Below are positions 12,241 through 23,647 of a DNA stretch of 64,000 nucleotides, in pieces; within the stretch, counting starts at the first letter, position 1, and the number at the start of each line of letters is the position of its first letter. The notes under the pieces were generated by a model. That model made no database searches. It had not been told where the DNA came from and worked only from the letters and a program-made list of their open reading frames with translations. Made by a program: the position numbers and the translations under genes. Source of the DNA: Fomitopsis serialis. Lineage: Eukaryota > Basidiomycota > Agaricomycetes > Polyporales > Fomitopsidaceae. Location of the stretch: assembly GCF_022376445.1 (NCBI RefSeq), contig NW_025954962.1, positions 1,116,001 through 1,180,000 on the forward strand, written 5' to 3'.

Positions 12241-14165
12241 TCAACGCGCCCAATGCCAAGGCCCACCAAATTTGACCTCTGGAAGGCGAATAGTATCTAT
12301 CTCCTCGACGTCATCGTTGATTTCGTGTCCCGGTATTATGACCTGAGGCCGCGAGCGAAGAGCAAGTTCGTATTCTTCAGCAGCGCCGGGATCCGACCTC
12401 GAACGCTCCCGCCGCCTCCCAAGGGCAGCTCTCCAAGGCGCTATCTCAAATGCCTTGTCAACCTCTTCGAGCGATGCGCCTCTCGTCTCGGGCTGGAAGG
12501 CTAGGCAGACCAGCGTGGTGAGCAGAGAGCAGGTGCCAAATAGGAAGTAGGGTCCAGAAGACGTGCGTGCAAGGAACATGGGCGTTGTGAAGGCTATAAT
12601 CCAGTTGACCACCTATGATTCGAGTCATATTCAGTGCCGATATATCGCCTATTAACTGTACCTACCCAATTTGCGCACTGCCCAAGGCTCGTAGCAGCAG
12701 CCCTCGTCCGCATTGGCTGGATTTCGCTGCAGATGATACGTGTTACAATAGCCCAACTTGCAGCGAAACCGACCACAAATATGTAGATCAGCACGATGAT
12801 TGCCCAACGCCCCGCTTGTGTGTCTGATGCCTGCGAAGCGTACAAAGAGCCGATGAGCATCATGGACACTCCAATGACAGTTCCGCCGCAGATCATAGAA
12901 GGCCGGCGTCCCCCTAAAAGCTATGTCAATTGCAAGTCGCGCAGACTGCGGAGAACCCAGCTCACAATCATCGGCGAAAAATTGAACGATCAATGTGAAA
13001 ACGACATTGATCAGACCTGACACCCCTGACGCAGCGAATGACGCCGCCGACGCCGATAGACCTGCTTGAGCGAACAAGACAGGTGCGTACTGTGCAGCCT
13101 AGAAGTTAGCCGCTGGGCCGTACTTACTAGGGCGATACGCCTACATAAAGCACGCCGTCAATTCCTGACGCCTAAAGATGCGGATACCTCAGTCTCTCAA
13201 CGCTGTGATACAAACTTCAAGATGCACCTGCTGCATCCCCATCAGAAAGACCCCCAGGGCAGTCCTCGCTTTGACTCCCCGTTTCCACAATTGCTGTGCC
13301 TCTTGCCACCAACTCAGTCGTTGCACTGCATCTCTACTGGCGTTCTCTTCCGTCTTCTGGGCGTCAGCGGAAACAACATCCAACTTCACCCACGCAGCGT
13401 CTGCGTCAATTGCTCGGCCCACATGACGGAGCCAGCGAGGTGAATGCGGCAGGAAGGGCGACCCCACTGCTAATATAGCGGAAATCACTGCCTGCAAACC
13501 AAACGGAAATCGCCAAGAAAGAGAGGATGGGATCTGGACAGTGCCATAACAAATGAAATACCCTGTCTAGCGGTGAGAAAGAGACGGGGTGTAGAGCACA
13601 CAGATGACTACCCACCAGAGGCGATGCCCATTGTGCAGAGCAGTTGCACCATTGATCCGAGCCTGCCTCTAGCGGATGCTGGCGCAATCTCTATAGCGTA
13701 CACGGTCACTGTCGACAGAAACAAGCCTTCACCGATGCCGGCGACACATCTCCCAACGAACAGCATCGCAAGTGAACGTGAAGCGCACGAGATAGCGCTG
13801 CCAGCCGCAAATATGAATGCTCCCAGGGATATTGTTCTGGTCCTAGAGATGCGATCAGAGAGAGGCCCAGAAACTAGGGACGCCATAGAGGCGGTGACAA
13901 GGATAGTCGACACGATGAGGCCTTGAATCGTCGTAGACAACGCGCGTGTCGATGAGAAGTGAGAGATGAACTGCGGCATGGTAGTGACGGAGCCAATGCT
14001 CCCAGTGTCGAATCCGAATACGAAGCCTCCGATTGCCGTGAAGAGAGCACACCATACAAAGTTAGGGACGTGAGGAGCTTTGGGGAACCGGCGGAGAGAT
14101 GTGCGAAGGCGCTGCGTGACACTCCAGGACGCCCGCGGCGCGTTGGGTACAGCTGAGACCTCCAT
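12241..14165 (-). CDS. MFS sugar transporter (sugar porter family)
   Basis: Plasma-membrane sugar or related-solute permease with 12 predicted spans. The first span region is FVWCALFTAIGGFVFGFDTG. The family motif SDRISRTRTISLGAF follows TM2, then FVGRCVAGIGEGLFLSTVTV and EIAPASARGRLGS. The PESPR-like site is PHSPRWLRHVGRAID. The second half holds FAQAGLSASAASFAASG, the WAIIVLIYIFVVGFAASWAI span and the end motif PETRGASLEEVDKAFE. A basic C-terminal tail ends at the stop at 12241. The ATG at 14163-14165 gives a cytosolic N-terminus of about 35 residues. At least six short introns. The substrate cannot be read from the sequence. Confidence 0.9.
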
Positions 14166-14582
14166 CGAAGACGGTGGCAGAAGGCAAGAAGGGAAGGCAG
14201 GTGGATCGTCGGACTCTGGTAGGTCTTCGAAAGCAGCCGCGATCTACCAGGATCTAGATACTACTAGCCACCTGCCTCTGGGACGCGTGACCGTCGTCTG
14301 ACATTACTTGGACGTAAGTACTTGATCTGTTCTAACTCACAATCTCAGGTTCTTGTAGAGGAAACCGAGTGAAATCATGCAGGGGCTACGCTGGGGTGAG
14401 CATGCCACGATTGAATTAGACGCATTACTACTGCACGGACACCAGATGTAGGTGAAAATATGAATGCTGTTGTGCACGTCGACGTTGTGAGGAACGTGAT
14501 GGGGTGTACAGTATACAGTACTTGGACCTACAACAGCCCGTGTCACACTCGCCCACACAGTCATTGAGATGGCACCGCACCC
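14166..14582. other. Intergenic between MFS transporter and PXMP4
   Basis: Contains the promoter of the minus-strand transporter and the 3' flank of PXMP4. No gene, RNA or repeat is recognisable. Confidence 0.4.
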
Positions 14583-15312
14583 TTATTTGTTGTGCCACAG
14601 AAGCGTCCGCAGGTTGTCCCAGTGATCAGAATCACGGTACAGGTACACCATGGAATTGAACATGCCAGGTTGGATCGTCTCCCCCCTTTCATTGAAAAGC
14701 CACATGACCGCGCCCCAACATAGCGCGGCGAAGACGGAGAACTTGGTGGCGTCGGGTGGTACAGGCTTTACGGAAGTGGAAGACGCGGACTTCATGGAGT
14801 ACGGCGAATTTGCACGCGGGATGAACGACGCGACCACACGCGAACAAACGTACAAGACGATCTGGACCATGTGAGTCTGGCGACGAGGATTAATGGGCGT
14901 GTATGCTCACCTGTTCGTTCACGGCATTACGATCACCGAACACAGTGTATCCACCGATAAGACCAGCGATGAATGTGTCTGCGCTTCGATGCACGCCGCC
15001 ATTCAGCCTCTTCTGAATGAGTAGAAGGGTCTTGTATATAGACACGAATTTGGCGAGATTCAGCGCGTGTTGTTTGGTAGCTCGGAGTATAGTGCGAAGC
15101 CTGGAGAGCCAGCTGTGGGACGGGAAGTGAGCAAGACAGCACTATGGGTGTTGTACTTCCACTCACTCCCCGCGTCCAAACAGAATGGCCATGATCAGTG
15201 CATGTGGAAAGCGTACTTTGACACCATACACGAAGCCATTTCGGGCACCCTTGACAATGGCGAGATAGTCGTGGTACGCAGGATCGGCCAGGATAGCCGA
15301 TAAGGCAGACAT
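14583..15312 (-). CDS. PXMP4: Peroxisomal membrane protein 4 (PMP24, Tim17/22/23 superfamily)
   Basis: Integral peroxisomal membrane protein of unknown transport activity. The order matches the animal protein: YLAIVKGARNGFVYGVKVRF then PHALIMAILFGRGE, later LNLAKFVSIYKTLLLIQKRL, then ADTFIAGLIGGYTVFGDRNA, VNEQIVLYVCSRVVASF, and a C-terminal LCWGAVMWLFNERGETIQPG followed by MVYLYRDSDHW. Three exons are joined by short introns. The ATG at 15310-15312 is followed by MSALSAILADPAYHDYL. The stop TAA is at 14583-14585. The second exon reads from about 15100 to 14915. Length is about 220 residues, as in the family. Confidence 0.9.
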
Positions 15313-15979
15313 GGTGTCTGCTACTGGTCTGCTACGGGGCACAGGCAAGAAGTGGTTTGGAGGTACGAGACAGCAAACGAGGAGTTGCCTCAGGCGGTAA
15401 CTTAGCTGGCGACCCGGGCAACACGTGAATACGAGCATACAGTGGCAATCACAGGATATTGCACTCGTCGCTCGCCGCTCAGTTACTGACCGGTTACTGT
15501 ACTGACATGAGTACTATTTAAGTGCTTTGAGCTTCATCCGCGGACCACTAGTACGACCTAACGTGTGGCCCACCTTACGGTAGGAGAACACAAGGTTTTT
15601 GAGTCCATGCTACGTACTACATTCCGCCGCTAGTGACGAGCACAGTGACTTCCTTCGTAGTTACAGTCTAAGATGGTCTATTGATAGTGATACTTACATA
15701 GCTCACTGCAAATCAAATTGCCAATCAGTAATATTCTTAGCGGGAGATGCAATTGAGAAATCGCCGCCGCCTTTCGAGATCGCGCCTGTAGTTGCAGTGA
15801 AGTTGCACAGTGCACACCGAAGGTCGCGCGACGCGCGTCTCCGAGTCGATCACGCCGCGACTGCTGGACAGTCTGGTCACGTTGACACCAAGTAGCGTAC
15901 ACCAGCTCGCCAGAGCAAGCATTCACAATCACCTCCTTAGACTGCCACTGCCAGTGCATATCTATCATCCAGTCGAACA
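15313..15979. other. Divergent intergenic region between PXMP4 and MTC1-like gene
   Basis: About 670 bases separate two divergent start codons, so both promoters should be here. I see no further gene. Short frames in it have no family resemblance. Confidence 0.4.
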
Positions 15980-17419
15980 ATGGCTTCAAAGTCCAAGTCC
16001 AAGCAAGAAGAAGCTCTGCAGTTTCTCGACGATCTCGACTCCTTGGCGCCTCCAGGCGATGTCCCCGAGTCCACCCAAGGTTCTCACCCTCCTGGCGGTG
16101 AGGCCGAGGTATACGCATTCATAGACGAGATCACCCAGAAGAGCTCGGAGCCTCCTCGTATTTCGACGTCCCACATCGAGCGGCCCTTGTCGCGTGCAGG
16201 GACACCTGGGCCAACCGTCAGGAAGAGCACCGAGCGAGTTCGCGTAGGTGCGGCGACACCTCTGTTGCCGACGACCACCACCTCTGCTCCCAAAGCGGAC
16301 GCTTCTGGCTCTCGTCTGGGTACTCCAGTCACTCCGAATGAAGGCGCTTACCAGGAGGCACAAGCTGCTGCTGGCGGTTGGGGTTGGGGGAGTGTATGGA
16401 CGAGTGCCAGTGCTGCTATCCAGCAGGCTAAGACTGTTGTAGACGAACAAGTGAAGAAGAACGAGCAGGCTCGCAAGTGGAGTGAGGGGGTTCTAGAGTA
16501 TGCAAAGAACGCCCAGCTCAACAAACTCGGTGCGTCCCTTCCGGCCACATAGCTCAGTCTTGACCCTGAACTCTGCTGTAGGTAACGACTTCAAGAGAGT
16601 CGGACTGTCCACCCTCACCGACATCCTCAATGTCGTCGCCCCGCCCATTTCGGAGCACGAAGTGATTCAGGTCTGGCTCAGTCACGATATGGCCGGTTAT
16701 GACGGCGTCGAATCGCTTGTATACAGGGCGCTATCGAGGGTGGGTTGTTATTCAAGTGTGCCCTTGACACGATTGGTCTGAGTCTACCGTCAGATTATGG
16801 AGCAAGTAGAAGGTGGAGATCTCGTTGTCAACCGAGGCGATGAGTCTCGGCCCAAGGAATCCACAGATGGGAAGAGGGAGTTGAACGCCGTGGAAGGATT
16901 CGAAGCAGCCTTGAAGCTCGCCCAAGTAAGCTGAGAACGTTCCTGGGTGTTTCGAAAAGTTAATGAGGGTCCCAGGCCAATATTGATGAGATCATCAAGC
17001 GTAATGCGAAGCCCCTACAAACGCACCCAACATCGGCTCAAAATCCTACGACGTACTCCTACGTATACGTTCGCATACAGCCATACCTGACGACCTTCCC
17101 TCTTCCTCAACCGTCCGTTAACGCCGAGGTCGTCACCCCCGCAACACCCACTACACAGACGTCCTTGCAATTCCTCATTTACCTGTCAGATCCCACGCAT
17201 CAGCTGAATCATTCCACGGTCACCCAAGCGGTTCCGGGCAATTGGCTCGACTTTTGGGACGAGTACGAATGGGTGGAAGATTTGGTCGTGGAGGCCATTC
17301 GAGTAGGCGTCGAGGTGATCGGTCAGGAGTACGTCGTCTCGCGAATGGGATGGAGCAATCCGACGGAGAGGGGACCTCAACAACCGGAACCAACTGTAGA
17401 AGAGACGACTGCCGCTTGA
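15980..17419 (+). CDS. MTC1: MTC1-like protein (maintenance of telomere capping 1, DUF5427)
   Basis: Fungal protein of the Mtc1 family. The yeast member is cytoplasmic or COPI-vesicle-associated and genetically linked to telomere capping; its molecular role is unknown. The N-terminus is diagnostic: EEALQFLDDLDSLAP, then AEVYAFIDEITQKSSEPPR, a Ser/Thr/Pro-rich linker, and GGWGWGSVWTSASAAIQQAK. Later exons give GLSTLTDILNVVAPPISEHE, then FEAALKLAQANIDEIIKRN and a globular end with NWLDFWDEYEWVEDLVVEAI. The start is the ATG at 15980 and the stop TGA is at 17417-17419. There are three or four short introns. The conserved tryptophans and the C-terminal segment make the family call fairly sure. Confidence 0.82.
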
Positions 17420-17635
17420 GTAGTGTTATGGCAGGATACATATTACGATTTGTGGATTGTATATCACTGCGTGCGCCAGGCTGTATGATACCAGGTGTTG
17501 GAAGTGTCTATGCGCCAACATGTAGTTAATCGTGGACTACGATGACCTTCGATATTGAGTATTGAGTCCTGGCATCACAGGTCGATTTGACATATATTCA
17601 TCGCACCCGACCATGTGTGTATCGATACTATTTCA

Positions 17636-19917
17636 CTAGCCTGAGGGTACAATGTAGTCGCTGAGAATCACAGTATCGAAAACGCTTGAACCGGCGACCA
17701 CAAGACGAAACATACATTCTGCCAGCAGAGAGGTTTCAAATCCAGACAGCATTTGACGTCGAACAATTACTCACCTGACAGGTTCCTGAAATATAAGGGA
17801 CCAATGGGAGGAGAACGTTGGGGTTTAACTCGGTCGGGTGGCAAAGACAGGTAACGCGGAACATTGGTAGCTTGATTGAGTACGGTGTCGCGATGTGCCC
17901 ATAGGTCGGATATTGCGTCTAGCAGGCTTCGCCAATACTTTGCATCGTATGAGTACGGTCAAGATGAGATCTAACCGAAGTTCGAAACGTGGCTCACCTG
18001 CCAGATGTATCGCCAATGCCTCTCCATCTCTCCTCGTCTTCCCACAAGATCTCTTCGCGGCAGTCTCCGGAGTTGCGATGTCCTCCAGGTATGCTCAGCA
18101 TAGTGCTTGCAGAAGCCAGGTCAGCCAAGAAATCAGCGTCGATGTCAGAGAATCTTATGCCGGTAGACCGCGAGTGCATGGATCCGCGCATAGACACGTC
18201 GACAGAGAGGACGTCCTCGACTTCCTCCGGTATAGCGAAAAGCTGCGCGCCTGGCATATGCACCGGCAGCGTAATGGGCGAAGACTCGCGTGCACGTTCG
18301 AAGCTCGTGCTTGTTGTCAGGAAGCCCGTTGAAGCATCGCCGTTCGCCCGGTTAGAGAAGTTGAGCTCAGCGCTGCCCGAGTCATAGTCTCCAATAGCTT
18401 CGTTCGACGCCATTGACAGTCCCAGTCCCAGTGCAGCGCTCACGGCGTTGACATCCAATCGGCCGTCTACAAGGAGGTCCTCGAGTTCCCAGCTAGGACA
18501 GACGGACACCACAGTCGAGCCAGGTCTTGAACTCTCCACGACAGGCAAGCTTGTGAAGGATTCGAGTATGAAGGAATTGCGCAACGGTGAGGGACCAAGC
18601 AGTGGGCTGCAGCTCCTGCGCTTCTGGAAGGGCTTAGGCTTTGCCGCCCGACGTCTTTCCGCTAACATTTCGATAGGCGACAAGGAGGTCGGCGGCGAGA
18701 TAGTCCTGACCTCAGCTACGCCGTTTAGAAGACGAGTCGTTGGTGTCAGAGGCGCCAGCGCATACATGGCCGCATCATGTGCTTGTTGACGCGTCTTCAG
18801 GATCACGCCGTACGCCGGTGGTTGTGTAGTCGGTCGGTCTGCGGAGGACGTCTCTGACTCCCCGACTCGCACCCATTCCTCCGCAGAGACACTGCACGAC
18901 CGTGGACGCGAAGAGCCTCGGTGAACGGGTGGCGGGACGGCAACAGAAGCACAGCCGTATACGGAGACAGAGACAGAGATGCCATCTATGCTGCCCGCGC
19001 TGATCTCGTTGTCAGGAGTGAGCTCCAACTCTGAAGATGATACTGGAGTGATCAGACGGAGTGCTGTGCGGGCAAACATTCATGTTAGGCCGTGGCGAAT
19101 AGTAGAGGTGGCTTACTGGGTGAGTGGCAATTTGCATCAGCCTTGTGCGTGGTTGGTACGACGCCCGTAGCAGATGGTGGATGATCACCAGCACTCCTTG
19201 CCACGGTCGGGTCCTTCGAGTCGAGAGCCATCGCTAATAGGACGGGTTCCATAACCTGCATCAACGAGGGAGACTGCAGCTGGAGCGAGCCCATCCCACA
19301 TCGAGACGGCAAATAGACAGGGGAAGGTACAGCAGGCAAGGGTGTCGCAGTAGTAACACATGGAAGGGAGGATGGATGTTCGCTTGCGCAGCTGTGGATA
19401 TCTGCGTGACCACCATCTTCATGTGCGTTCCGAGAAGCAAAACACGCCTTGGCTGGCGTTGCCGCGCAGATGTGTTGGATCGGGAATTACGCGACGAACC
19501 GCCCAGAATGCGCGAGTATAAGACGGGAGACGGGGTGCAGGAAGGTGCGCCGCGGCGAAGGTACTGAACCAGGCCGGTGTTACTTGTACTGGGCTGAGCT
19601 CTCGTCTCCCAAGCTGGTGAGCCCAGGAAGCCTGTGAGAAAGGTTGTCTGTACGAGCTTCAGATGGAGTCGGACGGCTCCTACGCGCAGGCTGAGACTGG
19701 AGGAGGCACCAGAGCTGTGATCCGATGGGTGGATCAACTGAGTTCTTCTAAGCTTGAGATATCCAAGCTTGAGAGCGACCAATATCACGAGCGGCGAGAA
19801 GGCCAGCGGGAAGAGGTTCAGGGAAGACTCCACCGGAGGAGATGTCCCCACAGGTAGCGCAGAGATAGGAGAACAGAGACACAGCGCCAGGATACAACAC
19901 AGTGCAACCAGAGCCAT
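17636..19917 (-). CDS. Uncharacterised protein with N-terminal signal/anchor segments
   Basis: I do not recognise a family. The ATG at 19915-19917 opens a hydrophobic signal (MALVALCCILALCLCSPISA). A second hydrophobic stretch (LAFSPLVILVALKLGYLKL) follows at about residues 37-55, suggesting one membrane anchor. The rest is Ser/Pro/Thr-rich and hydrophilic, probably disordered. A 47-base intron (GTTCGT...GCCAG, near 19460-19510) and one at 19064-19116 keep the frame. A long exon (about 18000-19063) contains LEDLLVDGRLDVNAVSAALG. Small 3' exons then read YWRSLLDAISDLWAHRDTVL and ECMFRLVVAGSSVFDTVILS, ending at TAG 17636-17638. The compact C-terminal part looks conserved in character. Confidence 0.6.
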
Positions 19918-20384
19918 GATACATGTAGAGACAGTGGAAGCGCGAGTAAGCTAGGTCTGTGATGGCAGGTTTTACTTCTGGGGCACCTGGCGATAGAAGA
20001 CCCTCCGACAAACAGAGCTCCGAACTAAACGCGGTCGCTCCCTTGCAGGATAACCCGTTGGCGCACCTGTGGTTTCGTTTTCCACAAAGAGCCTGATAGA
20101 CCGTGCGGGGTAGAGAGCGGAGACCTGGCACAGGGGATCAAATACAAGGGGCTGTAGCCTGCAGCTGCAGGAGAACTGTTCTACATAAGTGAACGCGCGA
20201 CCATGAACCTCAACCACCAACGAGATCACGTGAACACCTGCACCTCCGTTGCGTCAACGACCACTTTTGCGCAGATGCAAGTCATGCAAAGCTGCGCTGT
20301 CGTCCAAAGCGGAAATGGCTCGTCACAGTAAACATTCTCAACATCGTGCTCACGGAGAGAATGACATTATACCGGTCCAATCTA
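19918..20384. other. Intergenic upstream of the uncharacterised membrane-anchored gene
   Basis: Promoter region of the gene starting at 19917 and 3' flank of the complex I subunit gene. Nothing else recognised. Confidence 0.4.
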
Positions 20385-21520
20385 CTATTTCTTCTGAGGC
20401 TCCTCAGCAGGAGGCGGTGGGACGGGCTTCAACTCGTCCGGCCGTTTCGGAACAGTACCATCACCGACCTGCTCCCACGGCGACAGAGCATCGAAGTTTC
20501 TGCGCATCTGCATTAGTGGCGAAGACACGTCAAAGGAAGATGACGAACCGGAAGGCCTGCGTGAGTTGCAGGGGCTCATAAACACGCGTTTCTTCTCCTC
20601 GTCATAGCGAACCTCAGTGTAGCCCTAACATACCCCGTTAGCACATCACCCAGTGTATAAAGGCATACGGTTTCTACCGTGAGCGGGAAGTCCTTCCGAA
20701 GGGGATGTCCCTCAAACCCTATTGCGCGCTTCAATACGCGTACGACCAGCTAGATATGCTCATACGTACCATAGTCGGTAAGAAGACGACGCCTTGCGTG
20801 CACAACGCATGAGTGGGGGTGATCTCACCGACGAACGGACCGAACTTACAGATCAGGATGTCCCTCGAAGAATACACCGAACAAGTCCCAGACCTCTCGC
20901 TCGTACCTTGCTCATGTTGAGCATGGTGCTTCGAGTTATGCGCATGAAAGCATGAACGCACCAATCCGCACCACTAAAGACTGGCACCGCACTCGGAACA
21001 GGGTCTGTCTCGCCAGCGTAGGTCTTGACTCTGATCCGGCCGCCGTACTTGATGCTCAACAGATGGTAGACGACTTCAAACCGCTGGTCCCTCTCAGGAT
21101 AATCGACGCCGCTGATGTCCATACATCCTTTGAACTGGCATTGTGAATGATCGCGGAGGAAAGTGAGGACAGGGATGACGCCAGCGGGAGGGATGTATAA
21201 AGTCAACTCGTCCTTGAAGACAGAGAACTGTTGGATGAATTTGGGCAGGCATTGAATGAGATATGACCCATAGGTGTGAAGCTTTTCCGTGGCCTCGGCA
21301 TACTTGGTTATTGCAGGGTTGGGCGACGTTTGTTCTTGGAAGGGAGATTCGGAGGCTACAACCACATGAATGAGTTGGCAACGGCATGATCAGGGATAAT
21401 CATACCTCTCACAGGCCTTGACGTGTGCACAGCACGAAGCTGTCGTGTCCCAGCTACCGCAGCCCGACGGGGCGCCGCGACTCGAAGTAGCCTGCTTGTA
21501 GCGGCTAGGCGGACAGACAT
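20385..21520 (-). CDS. NDUFS3: NADH:ubiquinone oxidoreductase 30 kDa subunit (NDUFS3/NuoC type), mitochondrial
   Basis: Core subunit of the peripheral arm of respiratory complex I in the mitochondrial matrix. A presequence (MSVRLAATSRLLRVAAPRRA) starts at ATG 21518-21520. The 30 kDa domain reads LHTYGSYLIQCLPKFIQQFS, then LTFLRDHSQCQFKGCMDISG and FEVVYHLLSIKYGGRIRVKT. The signature YEREVWDLFGVFFEGHPDL lies around 20865-20910. The motif [20 protein letters not shown] is split by an intron near 20780. The C-terminus is proline-rich and ends AEEPQKK at stop 20385-20387. About five introns. It is divergent from the SPF27 gene, 140 bases away. Confidence 0.93.
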
Positions 21521-21660
21521 GGTTGTCGAGGACGAACTCGGCACCTCGGGCGCTACCCGGATGTGCGCCGCCCGAGCGCTCGTATATAGTACTTGCAACT
21601 GTCCACCACCACTCGTGCTCGTCCGCTGCTCTGCGCTATAACGCGCAAAGACGGCAGAAA
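21521..21660. promoter_or_regulatory. Short divergent promoter between complex I 30 kDa and SPF27 genes
   Basis: Only 140 bases lie between two divergent start codons. Both genes must share this as promoter and 5' leader. No TATA is evident on the minus strand; ctcgtatatagtac at about 21581 is TATA-like on the plus strand. Confidence 0.5.
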
Positions 21661-22467
21661 ATGGCAAGCAACGAAGCCGATGGCTCTATGATCTTTGACT
21701 CTCTCCCATACTATGACAACGACCTGGAGCAATTCCCTGTCCTGAGAGAGAAAGTAGAGAAGGAACTGGCTCGCGAAGCTAAGCCGTCACAGGCGTTGCA
21801 TCCCCGCGTTCCTCCACCTGTAAACCTCTTCACAGTCAGTGCGCACCGTTTCTTAAGTGATCTCCACACAACGTACTGACCACGCCTCGCAGAACCACCC
21901 GCTGCTTGAAGCTGAGCTCACTCGCATCGAGTCTCATCAGCCACTACTTCCACTAGATACTACGCGGCATCAGCTGCCAGGTCCCCATAACCCCGGGAAT
22001 GAGGAGGAGTGGAGGTTCGCTTTGAAGAACGCACATGCACAACTTGAGTACCAACGACTCCGGTCAGTGTCCTTGGAGCCCAGTCTGCTACAATTGTCTA
22101 ATCCCAACGTAGGCATACCAATCTAGCGCTTTTGCAGCAGTACGGCTCGAACTCGTGGCGCATACACAACTATCTCACGGACTTTACGGCGAATAACATC
22201 GAAAAGACGTTAGAAGAGTTAAAGAACCTGACTACCGAAGTCAACCGTGACCGGAAGAACACTCAGGTTTGTCACTGCCACTCCCGTGTCATGATTCTCG
22301 TTGACATTGTCAAACAGGCGCGAATAGGGACACAGCTCACGTCGTTAGAAACACGATGGACAGAGCTCATTTCCAATATCCTGCAGATCGAGATGGCCAA
22401 TGTCGCTTTGGAGGCGGAGATTGACAGGCTGAACAAAACCGAGGCAGAGCTTGCAGCTGGTCTCTGA
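21661..22467 (+). CDS. SPF27: Pre-mRNA-splicing factor SPF27 (BCAS2/Cwf7 family)
   Basis: Component of the Prp19/NineTeen complex that activates the spliceosome in the nucleus. The N-terminus SLPYYDNDLEQFPVLREKVE and later WRFALKNAHAQLEYQRLR are typical of BCAS2. The segment LLQQYGSNSWRIHNYLTDF is diagnostic. The C-terminal part is a coiled coil (IEKTLEELKNLTTEVNRDR; LNKTEAELAAGL). Four exons have introns near 21835-21890, 22062-22120 and 22267-22317. The start ATG is at 21661 and the stop TGA at 22465-22467. The product is about 210 residues, the usual size. Confidence 0.9.
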
Positions 22468-22654
22468 TGACGGCCCTCCCAAAATGTATATTTTAGTTGG
22501 TGTGTAGTATGTTAGCTATAACGATATGCGATGTAATGTGCCATACTGTCGTGTCGAGCCGCAGCGTTCTATTATTGTCACTCAGCTTTGTTTATCTAGG
22601 CTGGTGGCCCAGTGCGCAGTATCACATCGCGGTCCAAACATTAGCCATGATAGT

Positions 22655-23647
22655 CTATGTGAAGGCACTCGCGAAGGCAACCGGAGGGAGGGCGCAGGGC
22701 CATGCTCCTGTCTCTATGATCTCCTCCCATATGTGTTCGCATGAGCGAAAGAGGTCCAGCGTGGCCCTTGCGTTCTCAACCTGCCCCATGTTGTGTTCAT
22801 TACGGCCCGGACGAAAGTACCATGTAGGTTCGGCTTACCGGGATCTCCCCATGTAAACTGATGTGTCTCCCCATGAATCGGTGCACGAGCGTCATCAACG
22901 GGAGCATGGCATTCGGTCTTGATCTGAGGCTGCGGCGGAAGGGCATAAAGAGGGCAATATCTCGCGTATCTATTGTGGAATGAGACAAACCCAATACCTG
23001 TAAGCATGTTACACCTGTGTCCGTTGACCAGCTACAGTGGTAACCATCTTACCGAAAGGGTTTGCCATAGAGCGTAGCCTATGATAATTTTGTCCCGGAT
23101 CAGCATGGCGACCTGTCTTTGCACCTCGATGAATGTCGGTGCTGCATGCAATTTATGAGTAGTGAGTCTTAACCACCACGAAAGTACGAATACCTGATGC
23201 GAGTGCAGCCTGTTGGAGCCCTGTCTCAGCTGTCCTGTAGTCACTGACAGGTTGTCTGGCGATCATTGGTGAGCACGCAGACAGGGGCAATTAATGGGTA
23301 CGACAACGCACGTAGGTCGAACAAGTGAATCTAGAAGAATGTTTCCGCGGTAATCCACGACGCTGACACGCCTAGTAACATGCGCTATGAGTAGTGAAGG
23401 AGATCACCGACGCGAACGTGAACCACTGACGCGACCATGGGGAGTCTTGAAACAATGCCGTAGTATACAAGCTGAGCATCGACAGCGACATACCTGTTCG
23501 CGTATCGTAGTTAAGGTTTTGGTGATACACGTATATGTGGCCCGGCACTTACTTCCCCGGAGGGTGAACCTTCGCAAGGCGACCTCGTGTCTGTGTTCTT
23601 GCTTGTATCGGTGCCGCTCGATGAGGCCCCGGCAGATGGCTGTCCAT
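22655..23647 (-). CDS. REX4-like DEDDh exonuclease-fold protein, catalytic residues apparently lost
   Basis: The exon chain was rebuilt from GT-AG joins: exon 1 23553-23647, exon 2 23431-23493, exon 3 23312-23371, exon 4 23194-23255, then exons from 23141 down to TAG at 22655-22657. It gives RNase-T/REX4-like order: YVAVDAQLVYYG, MVARVSVVDYRGNILLDSLV, RPTQPVSDYRTAETGL, APTFIEVQRQVAMLIRDKI, GYALWQTLSVLGLSHSTIDT, RDIALFMPFRRSL, VENARATLDLFRSCEHIW. In active enzymes the ExoI site is D-C-E; here it is D-A-Q. The ExoII N-D-L is Q-T-L. The ExoIII E-D-A-R is E-N-A-R. The fold seems kept but the acidic metal ligands are gone. It may be a non-catalytic RNA- or protein-binding relative. Convergent with SPF27. 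Confidence 0.75.
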
